From Oscillospiraceae bacterium (GTDB lineage Bacteria; Bacillota_A; Clostridia; Saccharofermentanales; Saccharofermentanaceae): DNA of 12,728 bases. Where the stretch lies: contig CADCPU010000192.1 of assembly GCA_902803365.1 (NCBI GenBank), forward strand, positions 1 to 12,728, read 5' to 3'. Both the position numbers and the translations under genes were made by a program. This document shows, in pieces, positions 6,084-12,728 of the stretch; position 1 is the stretch's first letter, and the number at the start of each line of letters is the position of its first letter. Below the pieces are notes generated by a model that had not been told where the DNA came from, ran no database searches, and saw only the letters and a list, made by a program, of their open reading frames with translations.

Positions 6084-8258
6084 TTATTCAAAATACGGCT
6101 TGATCATTGAGTCTTTACAGAGGCTTTCGAATTCGTATGATCTTGCGAAGCCGAGAACAGCAGATTCTCTTGTCTGTTCTGAAGAAGCAAGAGCATTTAT
6201 CCAGTAATGATATCCTTCAGGATCAGCGCTTCTGTCCATAAATGTTAAGTAAAGACGATTTACGAATTCATCGTCGCTGATATTGCTGTTGATAAACTCT
6301 TCGCTCATAAAGAATGCAAGTGCGACTTGCTCGCCGGAGATCCTGAAATTAGCAAGTTCATTAGCCCAGTATCTCTTGCCTTCCTCATCGAATGTACGTC
6401 CGAGTGCCTTCGTATACATACGCTCTACGAAAGCATTTGTTTTTTCTGATGGTTCAAATGTCTTGTTATCCTTTGTGCTGCCGGATCTGATATCGTACTG
6501 AGCGCAGAGATCGATCCATTCCTGTGAATCAAAGAAACCGTTTGCAACAGTCAATCGATCCATCGTTCCTGATGAGAGCTGTGACATCCAATATGCCTTT
6601 CCGTCAGTATCGCAATCGCGGTCGAGGATGGTTTTGTAGAGGATATCGATATACTTATCGTCAGAGACATTAGCCTCGACGAATTCGGGACTGTAGAGGA
6701 AACCTCTTACTACCTCAGCTCCGCTCATCTGTCTATTCATAAGTGCGTCTGTCCAGTATCCGCCGCTGGTATTCTCTCTTCCGAGGATATATTTATAGCA
6801 ACGATCTACAAAAGGTTTGACCTTAGCTTCCGGATCTTCACCTGTATGTACAAAGAAAGCGACATCTTCTCTTGTTCCGTATTTATCAGTTATATAGCAA
6901 TCTGCGGTGAAATTTCCCGTGATATCAGAAACTGTGATTGTAGGAGTATCAGAGATCGAGAATCCGGGGTTATCATCTGAATAGATAAACCAATCATATT
7001 TCATACCGTCCATCTCGTCGGCTGTAACGTTTACTTTGAGTTCAACCGAAGTTGCGTTACCGATATAGATAGGATTAGTAGGTACTGTTTCGATCTTGAG
7101 ATGGTTTTCTACCATAACTCTTACGTAAGACGAATCAACTTTTCCGTATTGATCAGTTACTTTATAAGTAAAATACTGTGTCTCTTGTATATTTTTTACT
7201 GTTAATGTTTCTCCGGTTCCTGCGAGTTTGCCTTCCTCGTCGTACCATTCGATAGTAAGGCCTTTTGCGCCTTCGTTTTTAATATCGAGTTTGAGAGTTG
7301 CATCGGAGCCTTTTTTCGCAGAAACAGGTTCACAAGATGCGTAGAAGTAACCGTTTTCGATAAATGCGTTATATGTATATACAAAACAGTTTCCCTTATC
7401 GTCTGTTATCTCGCAACTGTATAGTGCAGCTGTATCGGTAGAAGATTTAAGAGTTTTTCCTGTTGCTCCTTTGATCTCTTCACCGTTCTTGCTCCATTGA
7501 TATGTGAAAGGAGCCTTGTAAGAACCTGATGTCAGTATTTCGAGTTCAAAAGTCTCGTTTGGTTTTACCGGCTGGTCTTCGCTGCCTTTTCTTATGATCG
7601 CGGCATTAAAATCAAATTCAACCTCGATGAAGAAGTAAAGTATGGATGATTCTCCGTTTTCAAAGGTAACATTACATGTATAGGCGGTACCGCTGTCTGT
7701 TGAGGGCTGAAGGTTAAGTTCCTTATCAGTTCCGATAAGCTTCATAGAAGGATCGTACCATTCATACTTAGCGACTTTGCCGATAACGGTAGGTTTGAGT
7801 GTGATTTTCTCTCCGTACTTGACGGTATAATACTCGGCTATTGATGCTCCGAAGTCAGCCTTTTTCAAAGTGAATTCATAAGGCATTTCATCGCTGTTGC
7901 CTACAGATATAAAGTATTCTTTTCCTTTCTCGAAAACACCATAGGAGTCATCCCCCTTGGTGAAAAACATAAGAGCTGTGTCGTCTGTTAATGAATAGGC
8001 AAAGGTCGGGTAATCCAATTCGTCGTTGAAGTCAGTCATATCCAAGAGGTAAGCGCCTGTTTCTTCAGGTGTAAACGTGAAATAAGTGAAATCCTTCTCG
8101 CCTTTATATGTTTTGTTCAGTTCGATCTTAATGTAATCGGTGCCGTCTTTCATCGATACGTTGGCGTCTGCCATTGCAACACCTGAGAACAGGCTGATGA
8201 GACAAGCTGTACCAAGCATTCCGGCAGTGAGCTTCTTACTTTTATTTGTATGTTTCAT
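6084..8258 (-). CDS. Secreted multi-domain protein: PPC-like, Ig-like and DUF4214 repeats
   Basis: A 724-residue exported protein. The signal peptide has a KHTNKSKK basic start, a hydrophobic core and a probable AMA|DA cleavage after residue 30. Residues about 33-130 resemble a PPC-like beta domain (YFTFTPEETGAYLLDMTDF, then FEKGKEYFISVGN). Four Ig-like repeats follow at roughly 135-480, each with a Trp strand and a Y-x-C or equivalent strand (YEWYDPS...YTCNV, YQWSKNGEE...YSCEI, IEWYDEEG...FTYKV, YDWFIYSD...ADCYI). The C-terminus (about 481-724) has four DUF4214-type units sharing LGR/DR, G-x-x-YW-x-x-x-L and S-x-EF. DUF4214 occurs in surface and extracellular proteins; its role is not settled. 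No LPXTG motif, S-layer domain or catalytic site is seen, so attachment may be non-covalent or it may be released. The start is backed by AGAGGAG at good spacing. Monocistronic: own promoter and terminator. Confidence 0.88.
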   Translation of the reverse strand: MKHTNKSKKLTAGMLGTACLISLFSGVAMADANVSMKDGTDYIKIELNKTYKGEKDFTYFTFTPEETGAYLLDMTDFNDELDYPTFAYSLTDDTALMFFTKGDDSYGVFEKGKEYFISVGNSDEMPYEFTLKKADFGASIAEYYTVKYGEKITLKPTVIGKVAKYEWYDPSMKLIGTDKELNLQPSTDSGTAYTCNVTFENGESSILYFFIEVEFDFNAAIIRKGSEDQPVKPNETFELEILTSGSYKAPFTYQWSKNGEEIKGATGKTLKSSTDTAALYSCEITDDKGNCFVYTYNAFIENGYFYASCEPVSAKKGSDATLKLDIKNEGAKGLTIEWYDEEGKLAGTGETLTVKNIQETQYFTYKVTDQYGKVDSSYVRVMVENHLKIETVPTNPIYIGNATSVELKVNVTADEMDGMKYDWFIYSDDNPGFSISDTPTITVSDITGNFTADCYITDKYGTREDVAFFVHTGEDPEAKVKPFVDRCYKYILGRENTSGGYWTDALMNRQMSGAEVVRGFLYSPEFVEANVSDDKYIDILYKTILDRDCDTDGKAYWMSQLSSGTMDRLTVANGFFDSQEWIDLCAQYDIRSGSTKDNKTFEPSEKTNAFVERMYTKALGRTFDEEGKRYWANELANFRISGEQVALAFFMSEEFINSNISDDEFVNRLYLTFMDRSADPEGYHYWINALASSEQTRESAVLGFARSYEFESLCKDSMIKPYFE

Positions 8259-8278
8259 AGTTTTTCTTCTCCTCTCAA

Positions 8279-8319
8279 TTCTAATCTTGTAGAACTGATT
8301 AGATTCTATACAAGTAGAA
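8279..8319. promoter_or_regulatory. Tandem TTCTA-N6-TAGAA palindromes over the promoter
   Basis: Two copies of the same palindrome occur, at 8279-8294 (centre ATCTTG) and 8304-8319 (centre TACAAG), starting 25 bases apart. The second extends to ATTCTA/TAGAAT and covers the -10 box; the first lies at and just beyond the predicted start. A third TAGAA is at 8320-8324. The position fits a repressor operator pair. The regulator is not identifiable here. Confidence 0.5.
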
Positions 8320-8331
8320 TAGAAAAGTCAA
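8303..8331 (-). promoter_or_regulatory. Sigma-A-type promoter of the secreted Ig-like/DUF4214 gene
   Basis: On the minus strand, TTGACT (8331-8326) and TAGAAT (8308-8303) are separated by exactly 17 bases. Transcription would start near 8296, giving a leader of about 40 bases ending in an AGAGGAG ribosome site. Both hexamers are one base from consensus, so the basal promoter should be strong. Confidence 0.8.
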
Positions 8332-8378
8332 CAGGGAAAATACAGTGTTTTGCGGTAAAAATGTGTTATCTCTTCCAA

Positions 8379-8406
8379 TAAAAAACGGACCCCGAAGGAT
8401 CCGTTT
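8379..8406 (-). terminator. Intrinsic terminator of carB
   Basis: The minus strand reads AAACGGATCC-TTCG-GGGTCCGTTT followed by further T residues. The 10-pair stem (one T-G wobble) is closed by a C(UUCG)G tetraloop, a very stable type. It lies about 26 bases after the carB stop, so carB ends its transcript here and the secreted-protein gene is separate. Confidence 0.92.
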
Positions 8407-8431
8407 AATAAGTTCATTTTATACAGGTATC

Positions 8432-11400
8432 TTACTCGATACAAGCGTGGATATCCTGGAGTGACTTAACTCCGATCTCGCCTTCCTTGATAACAGTGTA
8501 GATACCGTCAGCAGCAGCCTTAGCAGCAGCCATTGTCGTGATGTAAGGAATACGTGCCTTAATGGCTGTCTTTCTTACATAGCTGTCATCGAAGAGCTTC
8601 TCATCTGCCGTAGCAGCAGGTGTGTTGATGATGAGCTGGATCTTGCCGTTCATCATAGCATCTACGATGTTCGGACGGCCTTCCTGCATCTTGTTGATCT
8701 TTGTAGCCTTGATGCCGTTAGATGAGAGAAGATCGAATGTGCTGCCTGTAGCAACGATATCAAATCCGCACTCCTCAAACTTCTTGGCGATCGGTACGAG
8801 TTCAGGCTTATCCTTTGCAGATACAGTGAAGAGGACTGTTCCTTCTGTAGGGAGCTTAGTCTGTGTAGCTTCCTGAGCCTTGAAGTAAGCTTCTCCGACA
8901 TCTGTTGAGAGACCGAGGACCTCACCTGTGGATCTCATCTCAGGTCCGAGAACAGGGTCAACCTCCTGGAACATGTTGAACGGGAAGACAGCTTCCTTAA
9001 CACCATAGTACTTAGGATGAACTTCCTTCATGCCTTCGATAGGGGAAGTCTCACCTGTAAGCTCTCTTGTCATGATCTTTGTAGCGAGCTTGACCATCTT
9101 GACGTTACATACCTTGGATACGAGCGGTACAGTACGGGATGCGCGAGGGTTAGCCTCGAGAACGTATACCTTGCCGTTTTCGATAGCGTACTGCATGTTC
9201 ATGAGACCTTCAACGCCCATCTCCTCAGCGATCTTTCTCGTGTACTCCTTGATCGTAGCAACGAGATCTGCAGGGATGTTCTTGGAAGGGAGGATACAAG
9301 CTGAGTCACCGGAGTGAACGCCTGCAAGCTCGATGTGCTCCATAACTGCAGGTACATAAGCGTGCTTGCCGTCTGCGATAGCATCAGCCTCGCACTCTGT
9401 AGCGTGGCGGAGGAATCTGTCGATAAGGATCGGACGATCAGGTGTTACGCCGACTGCTGCAGCCATATACTTCTTGAGTGACTCAGGCTCGTTTACGACT
9501 TCCATTCCGCGGCCGCCCAAAACGTAAGAAGGACGTACCATAACAGGGTAGCCGATGCGATCTGCGATCTCGAGAGCTTCTTCTACGTTAACAGCCATAC
9601 CTGCCTCAGGCATAGGGATCTCGAGCTTTTCCATCATAGCGCGGAAGAGGTCACGGTCCTCAGCCATATCGATGATCTCAGGTGAAGTACCGAGGATCTT
9701 AACGCCGTTTCTCTTGAGGTCGTTAGCGAGGTTCAGAGGTGTCTGACCGCCGAACTGAGCGATAACGCCGAGAGGCTTTTCTTTGTTGTAGATGCTCAAG
9801 ACATCCTCGAGTGTAAGAGGCTCGAAGTAGAGCTTATCGGATGTATCGTAGTCTGTGGATACTGTCTCAGGGTTACAGTTAACGATGATAGTCTCAAATC
9901 CCATCTCCTTGAGAGCGAAAGCAGCGTGTACGCAGCAGTAGTCGAACTCGATACCCTGACCGATCCTGTTAGGACCGCCGCCGAGGATCATGATCTTCTT
10001 GTTGTTTGAACTTGTTGTCTTGTCAGGAGCGTTATATGTGGAGTAGTAGTAAGCGCTGTCCTTTGTGCCGCTTACGTGTACAGGCTCCCAAGCTTCCTCG
10101 ATACCGAAGCCGAGTCTTGCATTTCTGATGTCATCCTCAGAGACTTCGAGGATCTTAGCGAGGTAACGGTCAGAGAAACCGTCCTTCTTAGCCTTTTCGA
10201 GAGCATCCTTTGAAGGGACCTGACCCTTGTTTGCAAGGAGTGCTTCTTCTTCCTCAACAAGCTCTTTCATCTGCTCGATGAAGTAGTGCTTGATCTTTGT
10301 GAGCTCGAAAAGCTCATCGACCGTAGCACCCTTACGGAGTGCCTCGTACATGATGAACTGACGCTCGGATGTAGCATAGGCCAAGTGTTCGATGAGTTCG
10401 TCCTTGCTCATCTCGTGGAAGTTCTTTGCAAAACCGAGGCCGTATCTGCCGATCTCGAGGGATCTTATGGCCTTCTGGAATGCTTCCTTATATGTCTTAC
10501 CGATGCTCATTACTTCACCGACTGCTCTCATCTGTGTGCCGAGCTTGTCCTGTGAATCCTTGAACTTCTCGAAAGCCCATCTTGCAAACTTGATAACAAC
10601 ATAATCTCCGCCGGGAACATACTTATCGAGTGTGCCGTTTACGCCGCAAGGGATCTCGTCAAGAGTAAGTCCCGAAGCGAGCATTGCGGATACGAGTGCG
10701 ATAGGGAAGCCCGTAGCCTTGGATGCGAGAGCGGAAGATCTTGATGTTCTAGGGTTGATCTCGATAACAACGATCCTGTCGGATACCGGATCATGAGCAA
10801 ACTGTACGTTAGTACCGCCGATGACCTGAACCTCATTAACGATCTTATATGCCTGTTCCTGGAGTCTCTTCTGGAGATCTTCGGAGATCGTGAGCATAGG
10901 AGCAGAACAGAAAGAGTCACCTGTATGGACACCGAGAGGGTCGATATTCTCGATAAAGCATACTGTGATCATCTGACCCTTGGAGTCTCTTACGACCTCG
11001 AGCTCGAGTTCTTCCCAACCGAGGATGGACTCCTCAACGAGGACCTGTCCTACCAAGCTTGCCTGAAGACCTCTTGCACAGACTGTCTTCAATTCTTCCG
11101 TGTTATATACGAGGCCGCCGCCTGCGCCACCCATTGTGTAAGCAGGTCTCAAGACAACAGGGTAGCCGAGCTTGTCTGCAATAGCGAGTGCCTCCTCAAC
11201 AGAATAAGCAACCTCACTTCTTGCCATCTCGATACCGAGCTTATCCATTGTCTTCTTGAACTCGATACGATCCTCACCACGCTCGATGGCATCAACCTGA
11301 ACACCGATGACCTTTACACCGTACTTATCAAGAACGCCTGCCTGATTAAGCTCGGAGCAAAGATTCAAACCTGACTGACCGCCAAGGTTAGGGAGTATCG

Positions 11401-11653
11401 CATCCGGACGCTCCTTCTCGATGATCTGCTCAAGTCTCTTAAGGTTAAGCGGCTCGATGTAAGTAATGTCAGCGATCTCCGGATCTGTCATGATCGTAGC
11501 AGGATTTGAATTTACGAGCACGATCTGATAACCGAGCTGTCTCAAAGCCTTACAAGCCTGTGTACCCGAATAGTCGAACTCACATGCCTGACCGATGATG
11601 ATTGGGCCGGAACCGATGATCAATACCTTTTTGATGTCTTCTCTTTTACCCAT
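8432..11653 (-). CDS. carB: Carbamoyl-phosphate synthase large subunit
   Basis: A 1073-residue CarB, full family length. With the small glutaminase subunit it makes carbamoyl phosphate from bicarbonate, ammonia and two ATP, for pyrimidine and arginine synthesis. Two homologous ATP-grasp halves are visible: the first begins KKVLIIGSGPIIIGQACEFD and the second, near residue 550, KKIMILGGGPNRIGQGIEFD. They are separated by the oligomerisation region. The last about 140 residues (GTVLFTVSAKDKPELVPIAKK onward) form the MGS-like allosteric domain where UMP or ornithine act in studied enzymes. An ATG 6 codons upstream (11671) is possible, but GGAGG (11665-11661) falls between the two and is 7 bases from the ATG at 11653, so the latter is chosen. 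No carA or other pyr/arg gene is adjacent. The leader region upstream looks like an attenuator. Confidence 0.97.
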   Translation of the reverse strand: MGKREDIKKVLIIGSGPIIIGQACEFDYSGTQACKALRQLGYQIVLVNSNPATIMTDPEIADITYIEPLNLKRLEQIIEKERPDAILPNLGGQSGLNLCSELNQAGVLDKYGVKVIGVQVDAIERGEDRIEFKKTMDKLGIEMARSEVAYSVEEALAIADKLGYPVVLRPAYTMGGAGGGLVYNTEELKTVCARGLQASLVGQVLVEESILGWEELELEVVRDSKGQMITVCFIENIDPLGVHTGDSFCSAPMLTISEDLQKRLQEQAYKIVNEVQVIGGTNVQFAHDPVSDRIVVIEINPRTSRSSALASKATGFPIALVSAMLASGLTLDEIPCGVNGTLDKYVPGGDYVVIKFARWAFEKFKDSQDKLGTQMRAVGEVMSIGKTYKEAFQKAIRSLEIGRYGLGFAKNFHEMSKDELIEHLAYATSERQFIMYEALRKGATVDELFELTKIKHYFIEQMKELVEEEEALLANKGQVPSKDALEKAKKDGFSDRYLAKILEVSEDDIRNARLGFGIEEAWEPVHVSGTKDSAYYYSTYNAPDKTTSSNNKKIMILGGGPNRIGQGIEFDYCCVHAAFALKEMGFETIIVNCNPETVSTDYDTSDKLYFEPLTLEDVLSIYNKEKPLGVIAQFGGQTPLNLANDLKRNGVKILGTSPEIIDMAEDRDLFRAMMEKLEIPMPEAGMAVNVEEALEIADRIGYPVMVRPSYVLGGRGMEVVNEPESLKKYMAAAVGVTPDRPILIDRFLRHATECEADAIADGKHAYVPAVMEHIELAGVHSGDSACILPSKNIPADLVATIKEYTRKIAEEMGVEGLMNMQYAIENGKVYVLEANPRASRTVPLVSKVCNVKMVKLATKIMTRELTGETSPIEGMKEVHPKYYGVKEAVFPFNMFQEVDPVLGPEMRSTGEVLGLSTDVGEAYFKAQEATQTKLPTEGTVLFTVSAKDKPELVPIAKKFEECGFDIVATGSTFDLLSSNGIKATKINKMQEGRPNIVDAMMNGKIQLIINTPAATADEKLFDDSYVRKTAIKARIPYITTMAAAKAAADGIYTVIKEGEIGVKSLQDIHACIE

Positions 11654-11685
11654 TGTCTGACCTCCACTCATATTTTTTTGCTAAC

Positions 11686-11712
11686 AAAAAAAGCCAGTAC
11701 AAATACTGACTT
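11686..11712 (-). terminator. Attenuator terminator upstream of carB
   Basis: The minus strand reads AAGTCAGTA-TTTG-TACTGGCTT followed by a T run: a 9-pair stem with one T-G wobble, a 4-base loop and a U tract. It sits between the leader ORF stop (11717) and the carB ribosome site (11665), so readthrough is needed for carB expression from the upstream promoter. Confidence 0.85.
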
Positions 11713-11716
11713 CCAA

Positions 11717-11812
11717 TTAAAAAAGAAAACAAAGAACACTTCCGCTCGGGGAAGGAAGGCAAATGCATGAAGTAACGATATTGAGATGTGGGTGCATCAG
11801 ATCGATCGCCAT
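11717..11812 (-). CDS. Leader peptide ORF of the carB attenuator (31 codons)
   Basis: A 31-residue ORF beginning MAIDLMHPHLN and ending SVLCFLF. GGAGG lies 7 bases before its ATG, as good a ribosome site as any in the window. It lies wholly within the carB leader and its TAA ends 4 bases before the attenuator stem, so a ribosome at the stop codon would cover the 5' arm of that stem. Codons 26-31 (GTT CTT TGT TTT CTT TTT) make the transcript U-rich. It has no Arg codon and no run of one amino acid, arguing against codon-specific attenuation by arginine. The layout resembles the pyrBI leader of enterobacteria. The peptide itself probably has no function. Confidence 0.65.
   Translation of the reverse strand: MAIDLMHPHLNIVTSCICLPSPSGSVLCFLF
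11719..11754 (-). promoter_or_regulatory. Hairpin plus U-rich tract (candidate UTP-sensitive pause site)
   Basis: Within the leader ORF, CTTCC (11754-11750) pairs with GGAAG (11743-11739) around CCGAGC. A 20-base stretch (11738-11719) that is T at 16 positions follows immediately. RNA polymerase would slow here when UTP is scarce. CTTCC could alternatively pair with a second GGAAG (11714-11710) at the base of the attenuator stem. The pause function is inferred. Confidence 0.5.
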
Positions 11813-11851
11813 GTTTACCTCCGCGTCTTTGCGTTTTTATCACTGTCAAAC

Positions 11852-11879
11852 ATTATAAAGCAAAACTTTGATTCGTAAA
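11852..11879 (-). promoter_or_regulatory. Promoter of the carB leader transcript
   Basis: On the minus strand a perfect TATAAT (11857-11852) is preceded by TTTACG (11879-11874) with a 16-base spacer. Transcription should begin near 11845, giving a leader of about 190 bases that contains the leader ORF and attenuator before carB. Confidence 0.7.
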
Positions 11880-11948
11880 GCATTATTTTTCGGAAAAGGG
11901 CAGGTAATTATCCTGAATGAATAATATCAGTCCTTAATATAGTTACTA

Positions 11949-11977
11949 TTGACATTAATATAAACTTTGTATATTCT
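11949..11977 (+). promoter_or_regulatory. Promoter of the ileS T-box transcript
   Basis: A perfect -35 TTGACA (11949-11954) and TATTCT (11972-11977) are 17 bases apart. The start would be near 11984, just before the first T-box stem. It is divergent from the carB leader promoter, about 70 bases away. Confidence 0.75.
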
Positions 11978-11984
11978 ACCGATA

Positions 11985-12263
11985 TATATAAAGACTGAGA
12001 CGAAGAAGGTCCGGTTGAACTGTCCTCACAGAGAGTCAACGTTTGCTGAGAGTTGATACTACGGTCTGCCAAGTGACTATCGCTTCCGAGTCGATACACC
12101 GAATAGAACGGCTGATGCCTTTCTGAGTAGATTGTATCCGTAGTTGCCGCGTTAGGGTGAAGGATTTGTCAGAATCTGTGAGTGGCGGATAGTTTATCCG
12201 CAAATTGAGTGGTACCGCGGTTTAGACCGTCTCAATGTCTGAGTTGGACTTGAGGCGTTTTTT
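11985..12263 (+). promoter_or_regulatory. T-box riboswitch controlling ileS
   Basis: The core T-box TGAGTGGTACCGCGG (12206-12220) is unmistakable. The antiterminator can form from TTGAG (12205-12209) with CTCAA (12231-12235) and GCGG with CCGT, leaving the TGGTACC bulge free to pair with the NCCA end of uncharged tRNA. Stem I runs from GACT (11993) to AGTC (12092), includes the distal CAGAGAG/GCTGAGAG elements, and exposes a candidate specifier ATC (12079-12081), an Ile codon matching the downstream gene. Stem III is the perfect hairpin GCGGATA-GTT-TATCCGC near 12185-12201. Uncharged tRNA-Ile should stabilise the antiterminator and switch on ileS. The class is certain; the exact specifier is read by eye. 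Confidence 0.93.
12228..12263 (+). terminator. T-box terminator
   Basis: CGTCTCAA (12228-12235) pairs with TTGAGGCG (12250-12257), extended inside by GTC/GAC, followed by six T residues. CTCAA is shared with the antiterminator, so the two structures exclude each other. Confidence 0.92.
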
Positions 12264-12335
12264 ATTGCGGAAAATCCGTGAGTCTGACTATTAAAAGGTT
12301 AATAAAATTAAAAATATAAGAAAAGGTGGCTTAGT

Positions 12336-12728
12336 ATGTACAAAAAAGTATCTACCGACATGAAGTTCAAGGAGCGCGAGCAGGAAGTTCTCGAGTTCTG
12401 GAAGGCAAATGATATCTACAAGAAGTCGATCAGACCTGCGAAGGACGGTGCGCCGACTTTCACACTCTACGACGGTCCTCCGACGGCAAACGGAATGCCT
12501 CATATCGGACATATTAAGACACGTGTAATCAAGGACTTGATCCCTAGATTCAATGCCATGAAGGGTGCGAACGTTACATTTAAGGCCGGTTGGGATACTC
12601 ACGGTCTTCCTGTCGAGCTCGAAGTCGAGAAGATGCTCGGAATCAACGGTAAGCCTCAGATCGAGGATTACGGTGTTGAGCCGTTTATCAAGAAGTGTAA
12701 GGAATCCGTATGGAAGTACAAGGGCGAG
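12336..12728 (+). CDS. ileS: Isoleucyl-tRNA synthetase, type-2 (eukaryote-like), N-terminal part
   Basis: The first 131 codons of IleRS, running off the right edge. It is a class I synthetase that charges tRNA-Ile. The start is set by AAGGTGG 7 bases before the ATG. The HIGH signature is in [20 protein letters not shown] (H56-I-G-H59), followed by [18 protein letters not shown]. The opening MYKKV and the [10 protein letters not shown] segment match the long clostridial IleRS of the eukaryote-like branch rather than the E. coli type. Members of that branch are often naturally mupirocin-tolerant; that property is known of the branch and not shown here. The KMSKS motif, editing domain and C-terminus lie outside the window. 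Regulated by the T-box upstream. Confidence 0.96.
   Translation, partial: MYKKVSTDMKFKEREQEVLEFWKANDIYKKSIRPAKDGAPTFTLYDGPPTANGMPHIGHIKTRVIKDLIPRFNAMKGANVTFKAGWDTHGLPVELEVEKMLGINGKPQIEDYGVEPFIKKCKESVWKYKGE

Noticed and set aside
5890..6207. 105-codon plus-strand frame
   Set aside because: It runs through a GC-rich terminator and antisense to the end of the secreted-protein gene; no ribosome site and no protein-like character.
10793..11374. 193-codon plus-strand frame inside carB
   Set aside because: Antisense shadow of a highly conserved gene; no ribosome site or recognisable protein.
11654..11671. Upstream ATG as the start of carB (6 extra codons)
   Set aside because: The GGAGG ribosome site lies inside this stretch, serving the ATG at 11653; CarB proteins normally begin close to the K-x-V-L-I-I-G-S-G-P motif.
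11653..11845. PyrR-binding loop in the carB leader
   Set aside because: No sequence resembling the conserved PyrR-binding hairpin, and no convincing antiterminator/anti-antiterminator set of the Bacillus pyr type.
11646..11849. 67-codon minus-strand frame running across the carB leader into carB
   Set aside because: It lacks a ribosome site at its start, reads through the attenuator hairpin and overlaps carB. The 31-codon frame at 11812 has a near-perfect ribosome site and ends before the hairpin.
1..12728. CRISPR, tRNA, rRNA, prophage, insertion sequence or defence system
   Set aside because: No regularly spaced repeats, tRNA-like cloverleaf, transposase, integrase or defence-type domain is seen on either strand.

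Overview
The window reads as ordinary chromosome from a low-to-mid GC Gram-positive anaerobe of the class Clostridia (Bacillota). The grounds are strong AGGAGG-type ribosome sites, a T-box leader before ileS, a clostridial-type IleRS N-terminus, lipobox lipoproteins, and a secreted Ig-like/DUF4214 protein of the sort common in gut and rumen Clostridia. The exact genus cannot be fixed from the sequence. There are no rRNA or tRNA genes, CRISPR arrays, phage genes or insertion sequences.

Region 1 (1-735, minus strand) holds an OmpR/PhoB-family response regulator and the first 15 codons of the next gene, probably its sensor kinase. Region 2 (736-1014) is a divergent control region rich in ATGTT/AACAT half-sites, including a palindrome lying on the -10 box of the next operon.

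Region 3 (1015-5752, plus strand) is a tightly packed five-gene operon. It has three unrecognised but mutually related lipoproteins, then a COG1092-type SAM-dependent methyltransferase and an RluA-type pseudouridine synthase, and ends in a strong hairpin terminator. Region 4 (5811-6050) is a short intergenic stretch with an open frame lacking a start codon, possibly a gene remnant.

Region 5 (6084-8258, minus strand) encodes a 724-residue secreted protein with a PPC-like domain, about four Ig-like domains and four DUF4214-type repeats. It has a near-consensus promoter overlapped by two copies of a TTCTA-N6-TAGAA palindrome.

Region 6 (8432-11860, minus strand) is carB, preceded by a complete attenuator: promoter, 31-codon leader ORF with an excellent ribosome site, hairpin plus U-rich tract, and an intrinsic terminator just upstream of carB. 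The layout closely resembles the UTP-sensitive attenuation known for enterobacterial pyrBI. I consider it the most interesting element here. Region 7 (11949-12728, plus strand) is a promoter, a T-box riboswitch with a candidate AUC (Ile) specifier, and the start of a type-2 (eukaryote-like) ileS. carB and ileS are thus divergent genes, each controlled by premature termination but through different sensing mechanisms.
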